A program made the translations under genes and the position numbers. A stretch of 64,000 nucleotides of DNA from Chrysosporum bergii ANA360D (GTDB lineage: Bacteria; Cyanobacteriota; Cyanobacteriia; Cyanobacteriales; Nostocaceae): positions 25,195 to 89,194 of the forward strand of contig NZ_JANQDH010000108.1 of NCBI RefSeq assembly GCF_029891735.1, written 5' to 3'. Shown one piece after another: positions 52,927-62,771 of this stretch (position 1 is the first letter of the stretch; the number at the start of each line of letters is the position of its first letter). A model generated the notes under the pieces. The model was not told where the DNA came from. It did no database searches and saw only the letters and a list, made by a program, of their open reading frames with translations.

Positions 52927-53865
52927 ATGAATCAAATTTCTCCTCCTTCTTCTCATTTTTCCCAGACTTGGCTTTATGCCTTTTGGAAATTCTCTCGCCC
53001 CCACACAGTGATTGGCACAAGTTTAAGTGTGTGGGGGTTGTATTTAATTGCCATTCCTATCACTGGCACTAGTTTTACCATTGAGCAATTAATTTCAGTC
53101 TTTTTTGCTTGGCTTGCCTGTTTGTGTGGCAATGTTTATATTGTTGGTTTGAATCAACTAGAAGATGTTGAGATTGACAAAATCAATAAACCCCACTTAC
53201 CACTAGCATCAGGGGAATTTTCTCAGCACCAAGGAAAACTAATTGTTATTACTATGGGCATTTTGTCCCTGGTTTTAGCTTGGCTCACCGGTCCATTTTT
53301 ATTGGGTATGGTAGCTTTAAGTTTAGCCATTGGTACTGCTTATTCTTTACCGCCCATTCGCTTAAAGCAATTTCCTTTTTGGGCGGCAATGTGTATTTTT
53401 TCGGTGCGCGGAACCATTGTAAATTTGGGGCTATTTTTGCATTTTAATTGGGCATTAGGAAAAACTCCTACAATTCCCGCAGCAATTTGGGTGCTAACGG
53501 TCTTTATTTTGATATTTACCTTTGCTATCGCCATTTTTAAAGATATACCGGACATGGAAGGCGATCGCCTTTATAATATTACCACTTTCACCCTCCAACT
53601 CGGACCCCAAGCAGTGTTTAATTTAGCCCTATGGGTGTTGACTCTTTGCTACTTGGGAATGATTCTAGTAGGTGTGTTGCGTCTTTCTGCGCTTAACCCA
53701 GCATTTTTAGCCATGACTCATCTAGTAGTATTAGTTGGGATGTGGATGCGAAGTTTAGCAGTAGACTTACAAGATAAAACAGCCATTTCCCAGTTCTACC
53801 AATTTATTTGGAAACTCTTTTATCTAGAATATATTATCTTCCCCATCGCCTGTATTTTAGCTTAA
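52927..53865 (+). CDS. Homogentisate phytyltransferase
   Basis: A 312-residue UbiA-family enzyme with about eight helices. It attaches phytyl diphosphate to homogentisate, the committed step of tocopherol synthesis (VTE2/slr1736 type). The first Asp motif is NQLEDVEIDKINKPHLPLASG and the second is KDIPDMEGDRLYNITTF. N-terminal FWKFSRPHTVIGTSLSVWGLY is characteristic. It forms an operon with the methyltransferase upstream and the TPR gene 4 bp downstream. Membrane location follows from the helices. Confidence 0.93.
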   Translation: MNQISPPSSHFSQTWLYAFWKFSRPHTVIGTSLSVWGLYLIAIPITGTSFTIEQLISVFFAWLACLCGNVYIVGLNQLEDVEIDKINKPHLPLASGEFSQHQGKLIVITMGILSLVLAWLTGPFLLGMVALSLAIGTAYSLPPIRLKQFPFWAAMCIFSVRGTIVNLGLFLHFNWALGKTPTIPAAIWVLTVFILIFTFAIAIFKDIPDMEGDRLYNITTFTLQLGPQAVFNLALWVLTLCYLGMILVGVLRLSALNPAFLAMTHLVVLVGMWMRSLAVDLQDKTAISQFYQFIWKLFYLEYIIFPIACILA

Positions 53866-53869
53866 AACC

Positions 53870-54346
53870 ATGTTAGAACATTTGTCAATCACTGATATTT
53901 TTCCCATAGCCTCCGTTGTTATTGCCCTAGTCATTCTCGGTTATTTTTCCTGGAAAACTTTGATCACTGCAAATCTTTTCCAAACCGGGGTAAATCTGTA
54001 TGAAAAAAAAGATTATCAAGGGGCAGAAGCAGCTTTTCGTCGAGTAATTGCCATCAATTCCACCAATGACGTAGTGCGTTTATTATTGGGAGATATTTTA
54101 AAAGAGCAAGGTAAAGTCAAGCAAGCCACAGAGTTATACCAAGAAGTAATTGGTAGTAGTCCAAAAAATCCTGACGCTTACTTGCGAATTGCAAATATTT
54201 GTATCCAGGAAAATCAACCAGAACTAGCCAAAATTAACCTAGAACAAGCCCAGGACTTATTAAAAAAACAGCGCCAACCCCAAAGGGCTGAAAAAGTCGC
54301 TGATTTGTTAAATAAAATTACCGCTAAATCTCAAAAACAAATCTAG
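53870..54346 (+). CDS. Membrane-anchored TPR protein
   Basis: 158 residues: an N-terminal membrane helix (IFPIASVVIALVILGYFSWK) followed by two or three TPRs (TGVNLYEKKDYQGAEAAFRRVIAIN, VVRLLLGDILKEQGKVKQATELYQEVI, DAYLRIANICIQENQPELAKINLEQAQ). It is probably a small assembly or docking factor. It starts 4 bp after the phytyltransferase gene, so it is translationally linked to tocopherol genes, though a direct role there is not shown. Confidence 0.85.
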   Translation: MLEHLSITDIFPIASVVIALVILGYFSWKTLITANLFQTGVNLYEKKDYQGAEAAFRRVIAINSTNDVVRLLLGDILKEQGKVKQATELYQEVIGSSPKNPDAYLRIANICIQENQPELAKINLEQAQDLLKKQRQPQRAEKVADLLNKITAKSQKQI

Positions 54347-54406
54347 ATTGCTCTCAGATTTAAAGTATGTAATAATAAGCCGATTGCATACAATAATTAG
54401 CTATCA

Positions 54407-55441
54407 ATGGTGCAAGATACCGAATCCATCAAAGACTTGGCTGAGGCTTTGCAACAACCCGCAGACCTCAGCTTTGAATTACCCGACCCAGAAGATGAAC
54501 AGATTTTAGAGTCAGACTTTCAGCAACAGCTGAATATAGCTTGGCAGGTATGCGATCGCTTTGACCTGCAAACGGAAATCTGGCGGGGGCGAATTTTACG
54601 CGCCATCCGTGACCGAGAGAAAAAAGGTGGTGACGGAAGGGGGACAGGATTCCTCAGATGGCTAAAAGAAAGGGAAATTAGTAAAAGTCAAGCTTACGCC
54701 TGGATTCAACTAGCTAACAGTGCAGACACTCTCCTAGAGGAAGGAAAACTTGACCCCAAATCAGTTAACAACTTTAGCAAACGAGCATTTATTGAAACCT
54801 CCAAAGCCGTCCCCGAAGTGCAACAGATGGTCAGTGAAGCCGCCCAAAAAGGCGAACAAATCACCAGGCGAGAAGTGCGCCAACTCACCGACGAATGGAC
54901 GGCCATGTCCTCAGAATTACTACCAGAAGCAGTAAAGGTCAAAGCAGCAGACAACTCCCTCCCCCCCCGCTACATCGCCCCCCTGGTGAAGGAAATGGAA
55001 AAACTGCCAGAACCACACCAAAAGTTTATCCAAACAGAAATTAGTGCTAATCCTGACATTGATACCCTCAAACAAGTAACTTCAGAAGCACGTCACCTAG
55101 CTAAATATCTCAAATCTGCCGCCCAAGTCCAAGCATTGACAAAAGCAGACATTGACATTGAAACAGCTTTAGAAGAAGCCCAAAGAATCGGCTGTTTAAG
55201 TGTAGCCGCAGACCTGGTGAATCAAGCATCTCAGGTAGAACAAACCATAGCCAAGTTATACATGACCTGGAAACGCATCAGTAACTTAGCAGATCGGTTA
55301 TATGTGGATACTGGTGCAAGTACACCCAATTTGCGATCGCTCCTCAGTTGCATCGAACCTCTAGGTGGTGAAGTCATGGAACTACAATTAAGCGGGAGTA
55401 CTGAACACACTATCCGCCTGCAAATCCAAGAAACCAATTAA
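54407..55441 (+). CDS. Conserved hypothetical soluble protein (DUF3102-like N-terminus)
   Basis: 344 residues, acidic and helical, no membrane segment. The part TGFLRWLKEREISKSQAYAWIQLANS resembles the HTH-like DUF3102 segment seen in phage- and plasmid-type proteins, followed by QITRREVRQLTDEWTAMSS, a ParB-like helix pattern, and a C-terminal alpha/beta tail (GGEVMELQLSGSTEHTIRLQI). This hints at a DNA-binding role, but I cannot name a family with confidence. It starts 60 bp after the TPR gene and is convergent with the ABC permease. Confidence 0.7.
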   Translation: MVQDTESIKDLAEALQQPADLSFELPDPEDEQILESDFQQQLNIAWQVCDRFDLQTEIWRGRILRAIRDREKKGGDGRGTGFLRWLKEREISKSQAYAWIQLANSADTLLEEGKLDPKSVNNFSKRAFIETSKAVPEVQQMVSEAAQKGEQITRREVRQLTDEWTAMSSELLPEAVKVKAADNSLPPRYIAPLVKEMEKLPEPHQKFIQTEISANPDIDTLKQVTSEARHLAKYLKSAAQVQALTKADIDIETALEEAQRIGCLSVAADLVNQASQVEQTIAKLYMTWKRISNLADRLYVDTGASTPNLRSLLSCIEPLGGEVMELQLSGSTEHTIRLQIQETN

Positions 55442-55445
55442 TTCC

Positions 55446-56285
55446 TCAATTTTTAATCCCTGTGGTGGCTATACCGCGAATAAATTTACCCTGACCAATC
55501 AGGAATAGCACCATGACCGGCACAGTTGCTATGGTCACCGCAGCCATCATTAGAGGCCAGTTATTGGTAAATTGTTCTTGGAACTCCGCCAAAGCCAACT
55601 GTACCGTTCTCAATTCCGGTCTAGTCGTAAATACCAAAGGTTTAAACAAATCGTTCCATTCAGCAATAAAAGTAAACAAAAACAGCGTTACCAAGGCGGG
55701 ACGGGCTAGAGGTAACATTACTCGCCATAAAATTTGTAGTCGGTTCGCCCCGTCTATGCTTGCTGCTTCTTCCAACTCCACGGGTATTGTTTGGAAATAC
55801 TGACGTAACAGGAAAATCCCAAAGCCATTAACCCCAGTGGGTAAAATCAGCGCTCCGTAGGTATTGATCAAGTGTCCCCACTTTAAAACCAAGAAGATAG
55901 GAATCACCAATAATTGAAAAGGAATTACTAAAGTAGCCAACACCACTAGTAATAGCGCTTGTTTACCGCGAAACTTCAACCTAGCCAGAGCATAACCCGC
56001 CAAGGCAGAAGTTACCATTTGAAAAGCAGTAACGGCGATCGCTACTAAGGTAGAATTAGCAAATGCCAGTAAAAATTTACCTCGTTCCCAGGCATTGCGG
56101 TAATTAGCTAAAGACCAATTACTTGTGGGTCCAGCTTCCAGGGTAGCTCCTGGGGGTGCGAAAGAGGTGAAAAACACCACTAACAAAGGTAACAGGACAA
56201 TCAACGCCCCTAGTAGCAGTACTCCTAGCCGGAAAAAATTGCTAAATTTTAGGTTCCAGTTGTTTTTAGACATGAGGTGAGCCAA
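55446..56285 (-). CDS. Carbohydrate ABC transporter permease (MalG-type)
   Basis: A 279-residue inner-membrane permease with six helices. The EAA loop is EEAASIDGANRLQILWRVMLPLARPAL, the hallmark of MalG-family sugar importers. The first helix (LLGALIVLLPLLVVFFTSF) and ending RGIATTGIKN are typical. It stands alone here: no partner permease, binding protein or ATPase is adjacent. Partners must be elsewhere, as often in cyanobacteria. The sugar is unknown. Confidence 0.9.
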   Translation of the reverse strand: MAHLMSKNNWNLKFSNFFRLGVLLLGALIVLLPLLVVFFTSFAPPGATLEAGPTSNWSLANYRNAWERGKFLLAFANSTLVAIAVTAFQMVTSALAGYALARLKFRGKQALLLVVLATLVIPFQLLVIPIFLVLKWGHLINTYGALILPTGVNGFGIFLLRQYFQTIPVELEEAASIDGANRLQILWRVMLPLARPALVTLFLFTFIAEWNDLFKPLVFTTRPELRTVQLALAEFQEQFTNNWPLMMAAVTIATVPVMVLFLIGQGKFIRGIATTGIKN

Positions 56286-56308
56286 ATCAGGATTTGTGTT
56301 CTGTGACC

Positions 56309-56784
56309 GAAATATCAGCGGGGAGCAGAGCTACTGGCTTCAGACATGGGGGTTAGCCGTTGGCGATTTTAATCGCCTTCCCCATTCTTCAACTAATTGC
56401 CTTGCATCTAATACCTCTAATGTTCTACCATGCCCTAGGTGTTAAAACTACGGTGGTTTTTGTTTGAACTTCATCATGAAGTATTGGTATATTTTTTAAT
56501 TTTCTTTGTCCTTTCATGGTTATCATTCTTAGATATACTATGTATACTAATTATAGTAGAGGCAATAAAAAGGAGGTCATGCAAGATTGTTAGTAATGGA
56601 GTGTAAAGCAATTGTTAAAGAAGCTCAAGCCAAAGCCATAGATTAAGCTATCAGAACATCTCAATTTGTGCGAAACAAAGCCCTTAGATACTGCATGGAT
56701 AATCACGGTATTGGCAAAAAACAATTGTACCAGTACAACACTCAATTACGAGCAGAATTTAAATTTGTTAGTGTCAATTGTTAA
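56309..56784 (+). mobile_element. Decayed IS200/IS605-type TnpB element, 5' part only (relic B)
   Basis: 56309-56520 matches, in reverse orientation, the left end of relic A at 3370-3190, including the GGGGGTTAGCCGTTGGCGAT and AACTTCATCATGAAG blocks. A tnpB start region and a truncated tnpB follow. No right end is seen before ado. It fills most of the 590-bp gap between the ABC permease and ado. Confidence 0.75.
56596..56784 (+). pseudogene. TnpB remnant, N-terminal 60 codons with internal stop
   Basis: Reads MECKAIVKEAQAKAID-stop, then AIRTSQFVRNKALRYCMDN and KKQLYQYNTQLRAEF before a terminal TAA. The pattern EAIRTxQFVRNKxxRYWMDN...YNTQLRAEFPF is the conserved start of cyanobacterial TnpB. 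A TAA at 56644 replaces the usual Glu, and the catalytic RuvC and zinc-finger parts are missing. Confidence 0.8.
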
Positions 56785-56877
56785 GTTAAATTAAACCATA
56801 GTGATTATTACCCTCAATAAGCAGGGAATATCTAATTTTTGTATCAAATGATTCAAATTTACAGGATTAAGCACACC

Positions 56878-57573
56878 ATGCAACAACTTGCAACCGAATT
56901 AGAAATTGATTTCCAGAGCGAAAAATACAAAGATGCTTACAGTCGCATTAATGCCATTGTCATCGAAGGAGAACAAGAAGCCTATGAGAATTACATCACC
57001 CTAGGGGAAATGCTCCCAGAATTGAAAGATCAACTGATCCGTTTATCTAAAATGGAAAGTCGCCACAAAAAAGGCTTTGAGGCTTGTGGGCGTAATCTAG
57101 AAGTAACACCGGATATGGAGTTTGCTAAAGAATTTTTTGCCAAACTACACCAAAATTTCCAAACAGCAGCAGCTGAAGGTAAAATAGTTACTTGCCTCCT
57201 GATTCAGTCTTTGATTATTGAATGCTTTGCCATCGCAGCATACAACATCTACATTCCCGTTGCCGATGATTTTGCACGCAAAATCACTGAGGGAGTGGTT
57301 AAAGATGAGTATAGTCACCTCAACTTTGGAGAAGTTTGGTTGAAAGAAAACTTCCCAGAATCCAAAGCAGAATTAGAAGCAGCCAATCGCCAAAACCTAC
57401 CCATTGTTTGGCAAATGCTCAACCTAGTAGAAAAGGATGCCCAGAGTTTAGCAATGGAAAAAGAAGCTTTAGTAGAAGATTTCATGATTCAGTATGGTGA
57501 AGCTTTAAGTAACATTGGCTTTACCACCAGAGATATCATGCGAATGTCAGCCTATGGACTCACAGCTGCTTAA
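56878..57573 (+). CDS. ado: Aldehyde-deformylating oxygenase (alkane synthase)
   Basis: Converts fatty aldehydes to alkanes and formate, giving cyanobacterial hydrocarbons. The 231-residue ferritin-like diiron protein starts at [13 protein letters not shown] (56878); an upstream TTG frame at 56839 is rejected because the family is 231-232 long. The iron ligands Glu32, Glu60 and His63 (MESRHKKGF), Glu115 ([11 protein letters not shown]), Glu144 and His147 ([10 protein letters not shown]) are all visible. The partner acyl-ACP reductase follows 149 bp later. Confidence 0.96.
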   Translation: MQQLATELEIDFQSEKYKDAYSRINAIVIEGEQEAYENYITLGEMLPELKDQLIRLSKMESRHKKGFEACGRNLEVTPDMEFAKEFFAKLHQNFQTAAAEGKIVTCLLIQSLIIECFAIAAYNIYIPVADDFARKITEGVVKDEYSHLNFGEVWLKENFPESKAELEAANRQNLPIVWQMLNLVEKDAQSLAMEKEALVEDFMIQYGEALSNIGFTTRDIMRMSAYGLTAA

Positions 57574-57722
57574 TTAACCGCCTTCTGAGTGCTGAGTGGT
57601 AAGTTACACTACTGGCAACACAATCCTCAGTACTCATGATTTGTAATCAACTGTCGATTAAATTTATTTCCTGCCCACCTATTCAACGCTTTCGACAAAG
57701 CACACGCCTAATATATCAATAC

Positions 57723-58748
57723 ATGTTTGGTCTAATTGGACATTTGACTAGTTTAGAACACGCGCAAGAGGTAGCCAAAGAATTGGGTTACCCAGAATAT
57801 GCCGATCAAGGTCTAGATTTTTGGTGCAGCGCCCCGCCCCAAATTGTTGATGAAATCTCAGTCACTAGCGTTACTGGACAGACAATTGAAGGCCGGTATG
57901 TAGAATCTTGTTTTTTGCCGGAAATGTTAGCTACTCGCCGCATCAAAGCTGCAACACGCAAAATTCTCAACGCCATGGCCCATGCCCAAAAGTATGGCAT
58001 CAATATCACTGCTTTAGGGGGATTTTCCTCAATTATTTTTGAAAACTTTAAATTAGAGCAGTTTAGCCAAGTCCGCAACATCAAACTAGAGTTTGAACGC
58101 TTCACCACCGGCAACACTCACACTGCTTACGTGATTTGTCAGCAGGTGGAAAAAGCCTCTAAACAAATAGGAATTGATTTGTCGAAAGCGACTGTTGCTA
58201 TATGTGGCGCAACTGGAGATATTGGCAGTGCAGTTACACGCTGGCTAAATATCAGAACAGATGTCAAGGAACTGTTGCTCATCGCCCGTAACCAAGAACG
58301 TCTCACAGAGTTACAAAACGAATTGGGGCGAGGAAAAATTATGGCTTTGGATGAAGCACTTTCTCAAGCTGATATTGTAGTTTGGGTTGCCAGTATGCCC
58401 AAAGGTGTGGAAATAGATTTTAAAGTATTAAAGCGCCCTTGTTTGCTCATTGACGGTGGCTATCCTAAAAACTTAGCTACTAAAATTCGCTATCCCGGTG
58501 TGTACGTGCTAAATGGTGGAATTGTAGAACATTCTCTTGATATTGACTGGAAAATTATGAAAATAGTCAATATGGAAGTGCCAGCACGCCAGTTATTTGC
58601 TTGTTTTGCGGAATCAATGCTGCTGGAATTTGAGAAGTTATACACTAACTTTTCTTGGGGACGTAATCAGATTACCGTAGACAAAATGGAGCAGATTGGT
58701 CAAGCATCAATCAAACACGGATTTAGACCCCTATTAGTTCAGTCGTGA
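57723..58748 (+). CDS. aar: Long-chain acyl-ACP reductase
   Basis: Reduces acyl-ACP to fatty aldehyde with NADPH, supplying ADO. About 341 residues from [20 protein letters not shown] (57723), the family's normal start; the longer frame from 57636 is not supported. The NADPH-binding motif [16 protein letters not shown] lies near residue 160, with FGLIGHLTS at the start and [14 protein letters not shown] near 260. It sits between ado and accA, the usual cyanobacterial order. Confidence 0.96.
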   Translation: MFGLIGHLTSLEHAQEVAKELGYPEYADQGLDFWCSAPPQIVDEISVTSVTGQTIEGRYVESCFLPEMLATRRIKAATRKILNAMAHAQKYGINITALGGFSSIIFENFKLEQFSQVRNIKLEFERFTTGNTHTAYVICQQVEKASKQIGIDLSKATVAICGATGDIGSAVTRWLNIRTDVKELLLIARNQERLTELQNELGRGKIMALDEALSQADIVVWVASMPKGVEIDFKVLKRPCLLIDGGYPKNLATKIRYPGVYVLNGGIVEHSLDIDWKIMKIVNMEVPARQLFACFAESMLLEFEKLYTNFSWGRNQITVDKMEQIGQASIKHGFRPLLVQS

Positions 58749-58843
58749 GTCATGAATTAATAACAATACACTAAATCACAGCCTCTCCATACCCCAAGTC
58801 CCCAGCTTCCATAAGTCCCAACTCAACACTATTAACCCATACC

Positions 58844-59827
58844 ATGGCAACTACTGAGCGTAAACCACTACTGTTAGATTTTGAAAAGCCACTAGCAGAA
58901 CTGGCCAAGCGAATTGATCAAATTCGAGAACTTGCAGAAGAAAATGGCGTTGATGTTTCCGGAGAAATTCGCAAACTAGAAACACGCGCCCTGCAACTAC
59001 GGGAAGAAATTTTCAGTAATTTAACCCCGTCTCAGCGTCTGCAAGTAGCTCGCCATCCCCGCCGCCCTAGTACTCTTGATTACATTCAGTCCATTAGTGA
59101 TGAATGGATGGAATTGCACGGCGATCGCTGCGGAGGCGATGATCCAGCTTTAGTAGGTGGTGTAGGTCGTTTGGGCGGGCAACCAGTGGTCATGTTAGGT
59201 CATCAAAAAGGCCGCGACACCAAGGATAATGTAGCCCGGAACTTCGGCATGGCCTCCCCAGGAGGTTACCGCAAAGCCCTGCGCTTAATGGAACACGCCA
59301 ACAAGTTTGGGATGCCGATTTTAACTTTTATCGACACCCCAGGGGCTTGGGCTGGTATTGAGGCCGAACATGAAGGTCAAGGAGAAGCCATTGCCTATAA
59401 CTTACGGGAAATGTTTTGCTTTGATGTGCCAATTATCTGCACAGTCATCGGCGAAGGTGGTTCCGGGGGCGCTTTAGGTATCGGTGTAGGCGATCGCCTG
59501 CTCATGTTTGAACACGCCGTTTATACCGTTGCCACCCCCGAAGCCTGTGCTGCTATTCTCTGGAAAGATGCCAGCAAATCTCCTCAAGCTGCCGTGGCTT
59601 TAAAAATCGTTTCCCACGACCTGAAAAACCTAGGCATTATTGACGAGATACTCTCAGAACCCACAGGAGGCGCTCATGCCGACCCCTTACAGGCCGCCAC
59701 AACTCTTAAGCAGAGCTTATTAGACAACTTAGACCAACTCAACCGCCTGACATCTCAAGAACGCCGACAACTGCGCTATGAAAAATTCCGCAAAATTGGT
59801 GTTTTTACTGAATCAGTACAGGGATAG
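58844..59827 (+). CDS. accA: Acetyl-CoA carboxylase carboxyltransferase subunit alpha
   Basis: A 327-residue AccA, half of the carboxyltransferase that makes malonyl-CoA. It has [89 protein letters not shown] and [15 protein letters not shown]. Length and motifs are normal. Linkage with ado-aar is the standard arrangement and connects fatty acid supply with alkane synthesis. A terminator follows at 59874. Confidence 0.97.
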   Translation: MATTERKPLLLDFEKPLAELAKRIDQIRELAEENGVDVSGEIRKLETRALQLREEIFSNLTPSQRLQVARHPRRPSTLDYIQSISDEWMELHGDRCGGDDPALVGGVGRLGGQPVVMLGHQKGRDTKDNVARNFGMASPGGYRKALRLMEHANKFGMPILTFIDTPGAWAGIEAEHEGQGEAIAYNLREMFCFDVPIICTVIGEGGSGGALGIGVGDRLLMFEHAVYTVATPEACAAILWKDASKSPQAAVALKIVSHDLKNLGIIDEILSEPTGGAHADPLQAATTLKQSLLDNLDQLNRLTSQERRQLRYEKFRKIGVFTESVQG

Positions 59828-59873
59828 TGAGAGAAAATAATTCTTTGGCTCATCAACAATGCTATAATGCCCC

Positions 59874-59902
59874 TGGCTACTTAGTTAGAGTAGCCATTTT
59901 TT
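59874..59902 (+). terminator. Intrinsic terminator after accA
   Basis: TGGCTACT and AGTAGCCA pair (8 bp, 7-nt loop), followed by six T residues, about 47 bp after the accA stop. Confidence 0.85.
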
Positions 59903-60024
59903 GTATCGTGCAAATTAAGCTGATCATATGGCATAATTTCCCAGTTAAACATTTGTCAACCCCCAGTCTTGGATAATTGGCTGGTAGAAAAAGCTTTCAG
60001 AACTGCCAAACATTAGGAAAAAGC

Positions 60025-60747
60025 ATGAGTTTTGAGAAACGACGCGCCCTGATTACCGGGGCTAGCAGTGGAATTGGCAAAGCAACAGCCCATTCATTTG
60101 CCAAGGCGGGAATTGATGTCGCCCTGGTCAGCCGTTCTTTGGATAAATTAGAAACAGTGGCAGCAGCAGCCAGGCACACAGGAGTAGCAGCTAAAGCCTA
60201 CTCTCTAGACCTTGCCGATGTATCCCAGGTAAAAGCAAAAATTCAAGCCATCGCCCAGGATTTTGGCGGGATAGATATCTTAGTAAATAATGCGGGCATG
60301 GCATACACAGGCAATTTAAGTGAAACTCCCTTAGAAGATTGGCAGCAAGTCATCAACTTGAACCTGACCAGCCTATTTCAGTGCATCATGGGAATTTTAC
60401 CCGGAATGCGCCATCGCGGCACAGGAACCATTATCAATATAGCCTCCATTGCCGCCAAGCAACCCTTTCCCGGTTGGGGCGCATACAGTGTGAGTAAAGC
60501 CGGTGTCATGGCACTCTCCCAAACTCTGGCACAAGAAGAGCGCCCCCACGGTATTCGCATCACCACCATTTGTCCTGGTGCTGTTAATACCGCACTATGG
60601 GACACAGAAACCGTCCATGCCGACTTTGACCGGACAAAAATGTTAACCCCAGAACTTGTGGCCCAATCAGTTCTCCACACCGCCTTACTACCACAGCAAG
60701 CCGTCATCGACGAATTGATCCTTATGCCCAGTGCTGGCGCTCTTTAA
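60025..60747 (+). CDS. Short-chain dehydrogenase/reductase (SDR)
   Basis: A 240-residue classical SDR from the ATG at 60025 behind AGGAAAA. It has cofactor motif TGASSGIGKA, NNAGMAYTG, catalytic Ser in INIASIAAKQ, the YSVSK motif (Tyr and Lys) and PGAVNTALW. NADP(H) is suggested by the Arg/Ser pair SRSLDK at the end of beta2. It is regularly found next to ado-aar-accA in Nostocales and may reduce fatty aldehyde or another lipid carbonyl; the substrate is not established. Confidence 0.9.
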   Translation: MSFEKRRALITGASSGIGKATAHSFAKAGIDVALVSRSLDKLETVAAAARHTGVAAKAYSLDLADVSQVKAKIQAIAQDFGGIDILVNNAGMAYTGNLSETPLEDWQQVINLNLTSLFQCIMGILPGMRHRGTGTIINIASIAAKQPFPGWGAYSVSKAGVMALSQTLAQEERPHGIRITTICPGAVNTALWDTETVHADFDRTKMLTPELVAQSVLHTALLPQQAVIDELILMPSAGAL

Positions 60748-60817
60748 GTTGCTGAGTGTTACTTAACTTTGAAATCAGCAACACCAATAATTCCAACCAT
60801 AATTGAGTAATTACATC

Positions 60818-61522
60818 ATGACTATTGCTAGTTCCAACGGTTCCAACGGCTCTAAGTCCCCTCTCATCCCCGACTTAACAGAAGCTATCACCCCCAAACA
60901 TGATGGTAACAACCATAATGGACAGCCGAATTTACACCCACCGTCCACGGAAGAAATGCAGTTAATGATGGATGGAGTAAAAGCACTCATAGTTGGTGTA
61001 GGAGAAGACCCCGGTCGAGAAGGACTGCTGAAAACACCCAAGCGAGTGGCAGAAGCCATGCGTTTTCTCACTAGTGGCTACCACCAATCCTTAGAAGAAC
61101 TGGTCAACGGTGCCATCTTTGATGAAGGACATAACGAGATGGTGTTAGTCCGGGATATTAACTTTTTTAGCCTCTGCGAACACCATATGCTCCCCTTTAT
61201 GGGTAAAGCACACGTTGCTTATATCCCTAACCAAAAGGTTGTGGGTTTAAGTAAACTGGCTCGCATTGTGGAAATGTATTCCCGTCGCTTGCAAGTCCAA
61301 GAAAGATTAACCCGTCAAATAGCCGAAGCCATTGAGACTATTCTCGAACCCCAAGGCGTAGCAGTGGTCATGGAAGCTACCCATATGTGTATGGTAATGC
61401 GCGGTGTCCAAAAACCCGGTTCTTGGACTGTTACCAGCGCCATGGTGGGTGTATTTGAAGAACAGCAAAAAACCCGTGAGGAATTTTTTAATTTAATTCG
61501 TCACCAACCAGGATTCTTTTAA
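60818..61522 (+). CDS. folE: GTP cyclohydrolase I
   Basis: A 234-residue enzyme making dihydroneopterin triphosphate, first step of folate and pterin synthesis. Zinc ligands are in [19 protein letters not shown] (Cys and His) and [12 protein letters not shown] (Cys). N-terminal 45 residues are Ser/Asn-rich and probably disordered. The start at 60818 ([11 protein letters not shown]) is preferred over a TTG at 60803. It closes the ado-aar-accA-SDR-folE string. Confidence 0.95.
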   Translation: MTIASSNGSNGSKSPLIPDLTEAITPKHDGNNHNGQPNLHPPSTEEMQLMMDGVKALIVGVGEDPGREGLLKTPKRVAEAMRFLTSGYHQSLEELVNGAIFDEGHNEMVLVRDINFFSLCEHHMLPFMGKAHVAYIPNQKVVGLSKLARIVEMYSRRLQVQERLTRQIAEAIETILEPQGVAVVMEATHMCMVMRGVQKPGSWTVTSAMVGVFEEQQKTREEFFNLIRHQPGFF

Positions 61523-61609
61523 ACACTGGGCACAAAATTCCAGGCAACTAAACTATAACTGTAAATGATAAAACTCTTGTGGGGTGGGCATCCTGTCTGC
61601 CCTGTTATT

Positions 61610-62236
61610 TTAGCCCCTCAATTTCTTAAACAGCAGCGCCACCTTATCTAAATCCTTGTCTCCTGGCTTCACTTCTACACCGCTAGATAAATCTATCCCA
61701 TCCGGTTTAACTTGATTCACAGCAGCCACCACATTATCCGGCGTTAGTCCCCCAGCCAACAACCAGGGACAACTAGGCTCAAAGTTCTGTAACATCTCCC
61801 AGTCCAGGGTGTGACCAGTACCTCCCAACTGTTGGGGATGATAAGCATCTAGTAGTAATGTATCTATATACTTAGTGTAATTAGCAGCTAGATTAAGATC
61901 CTCAAAACTACGAACTCTTAAAGCCTTAATAATTTCTATATTGCCTAAATTTTCACCTAATAATGAGCAAAAATCTGGAGATTCGTCACCGTGTAACTGA
62001 ACACCAGTTAATCCAGAATCCTTAACTGTCTGGCTAATTTCCGCAATGCTACTATTAGCAAAAACTCCAATTCTGTCAACGTTTTTCGGTAATTGTCCCA
62101 CAGCCCCTTGAATTTGCTCTATGGTAACGTAGCGAGGCGAGGAAGGTACACATATGAATCCTAGTGCGGTTGCACCAAGATTGGCGATCGCTACAGATTG
62201 TTTTGGTTGAGTAATGCCGCAAATTTTCACCCGCAT
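61610..62236 (-). CDS. trpF: Phosphoribosylanthranilate isomerase TrpF
   Basis: A 208-residue TIM barrel (N-(5-phosphoribosyl)anthranilate isomerase). The start [14 protein letters not shown] has the catalytic Cys7, the catalytic Asp lies in [22 protein letters not shown] near 130, and the end has [11 protein letters not shown] and [13 protein letters not shown]. It is convergent with folE, not linked to the scytonemin cluster 25 kb away, and is the probable housekeeping copy. TrpF is needed for tryptophan along with the clustered genes. Confidence 0.95.
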   Translation of the reverse strand: MRVKICGITQPKQSVAIANLGATALGFICVPSSPRYVTIEQIQGAVGQLPKNVDRIGVFANSSIAEISQTVKDSGLTGVQLHGDESPDFCSLLGENLGNIEIIKALRVRSFEDLNLAANYTKYIDTLLLDAYHPQQLGGTGHTLDWEMLQNFEPSCPWLLAGGLTPDNVVAAVNQVKPDGIDLSSGVEVKPGDKDLDKVALLFKKLRG

Positions 62237-62359
62237 ATAAATTTTAGATGTTGGTAAGTTACAAAAGTAGAAGATTTACTAATTATTATTTTGAGTTGTT
62301 CTGTGGAACTTTATAATTTTGGAAGTCTACATTAATTTTGTCATTTAGGAGATACCAGT

Positions 62360-62608
62360 TTGATTTCATCATTACTAGCTGCCGCCTCCGTTCCCGTCAC
62401 ACCTGAATGGAGTCCCACAGTGGCTATTATCATTAGTGCCAGCAGCTTTGTAGTTCTTTTACTCACTCTCAAGATTCAGTATCCCCAAGTTGGCCCTAAG
62501 ATGCCTGTGCTGCCCATCAGTATTCCTGCGTTTGTCGGTGCAATGGCTTTTGGTCATGTTATTGGCATTGGTATTGTTTTAGGTCTAACTAACATCGGTC
62601 GTCTCTAA
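62360..62608 (+). CDS. psaK: Photosystem I subunit PsaK
   Basis: An 82-residue thylakoid protein with two membrane helices (TVAIIISASSFVVLLLTL and PAFVGAMAFGHVIGIGIVLGL) and the conserved loop QYPQVGPKMP. PsaK sits at the edge of photosystem I and links it to light-harvesting antennae. The start is TTG at 62360, with TAGGAGA 8 bp upstream; no ATG lies in a better place. The protein lacks a cleavable signal peptide, and the leader SSLLAAASVPVTPEWSPTV is normal for PsaK. Confidence 0.9.
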   Translation: MISSLLAAASVPVTPEWSPTVAIIISASSFVVLLLTLKIQYPQVGPKMPVLPISIPAFVGAMAFGHVIGIGIVLGLTNIGRL

Positions 62609-62742
62609 GTTTGAAAACCTGGAAGTGGGTGATAACAGCTACTCTTGATGCGCCATTATCCCCACTGCCCAGTCAAGGAATGATTGATTTTAGCATATTG
62701 ACCATAAAACGAGATGCAATCCCCTGGCTTTAGCCACAGTGG

Positions 62743-62748
62743 TATAAT
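62743..62748 (+). promoter_or_regulatory. Possible -10 box (TATAAT) before the site-2 protease gene
   Basis: A perfect TATAAT lies 24 bp before the start codon. No convincing -35 hexamer is found 16-18 bp upstream, so the promoter call is weak. Confidence 0.3.
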
Positions 62749-62771
62749 GGCCATAAAAGGAGGTAAATGTG

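Noticed and set aside
59858..59902. TATAAT followed by a hairpin and T run, suggesting a very short RNA gene after accA
   Set aside because: No -35 element; simpler as the accA terminator with a chance hexamer.
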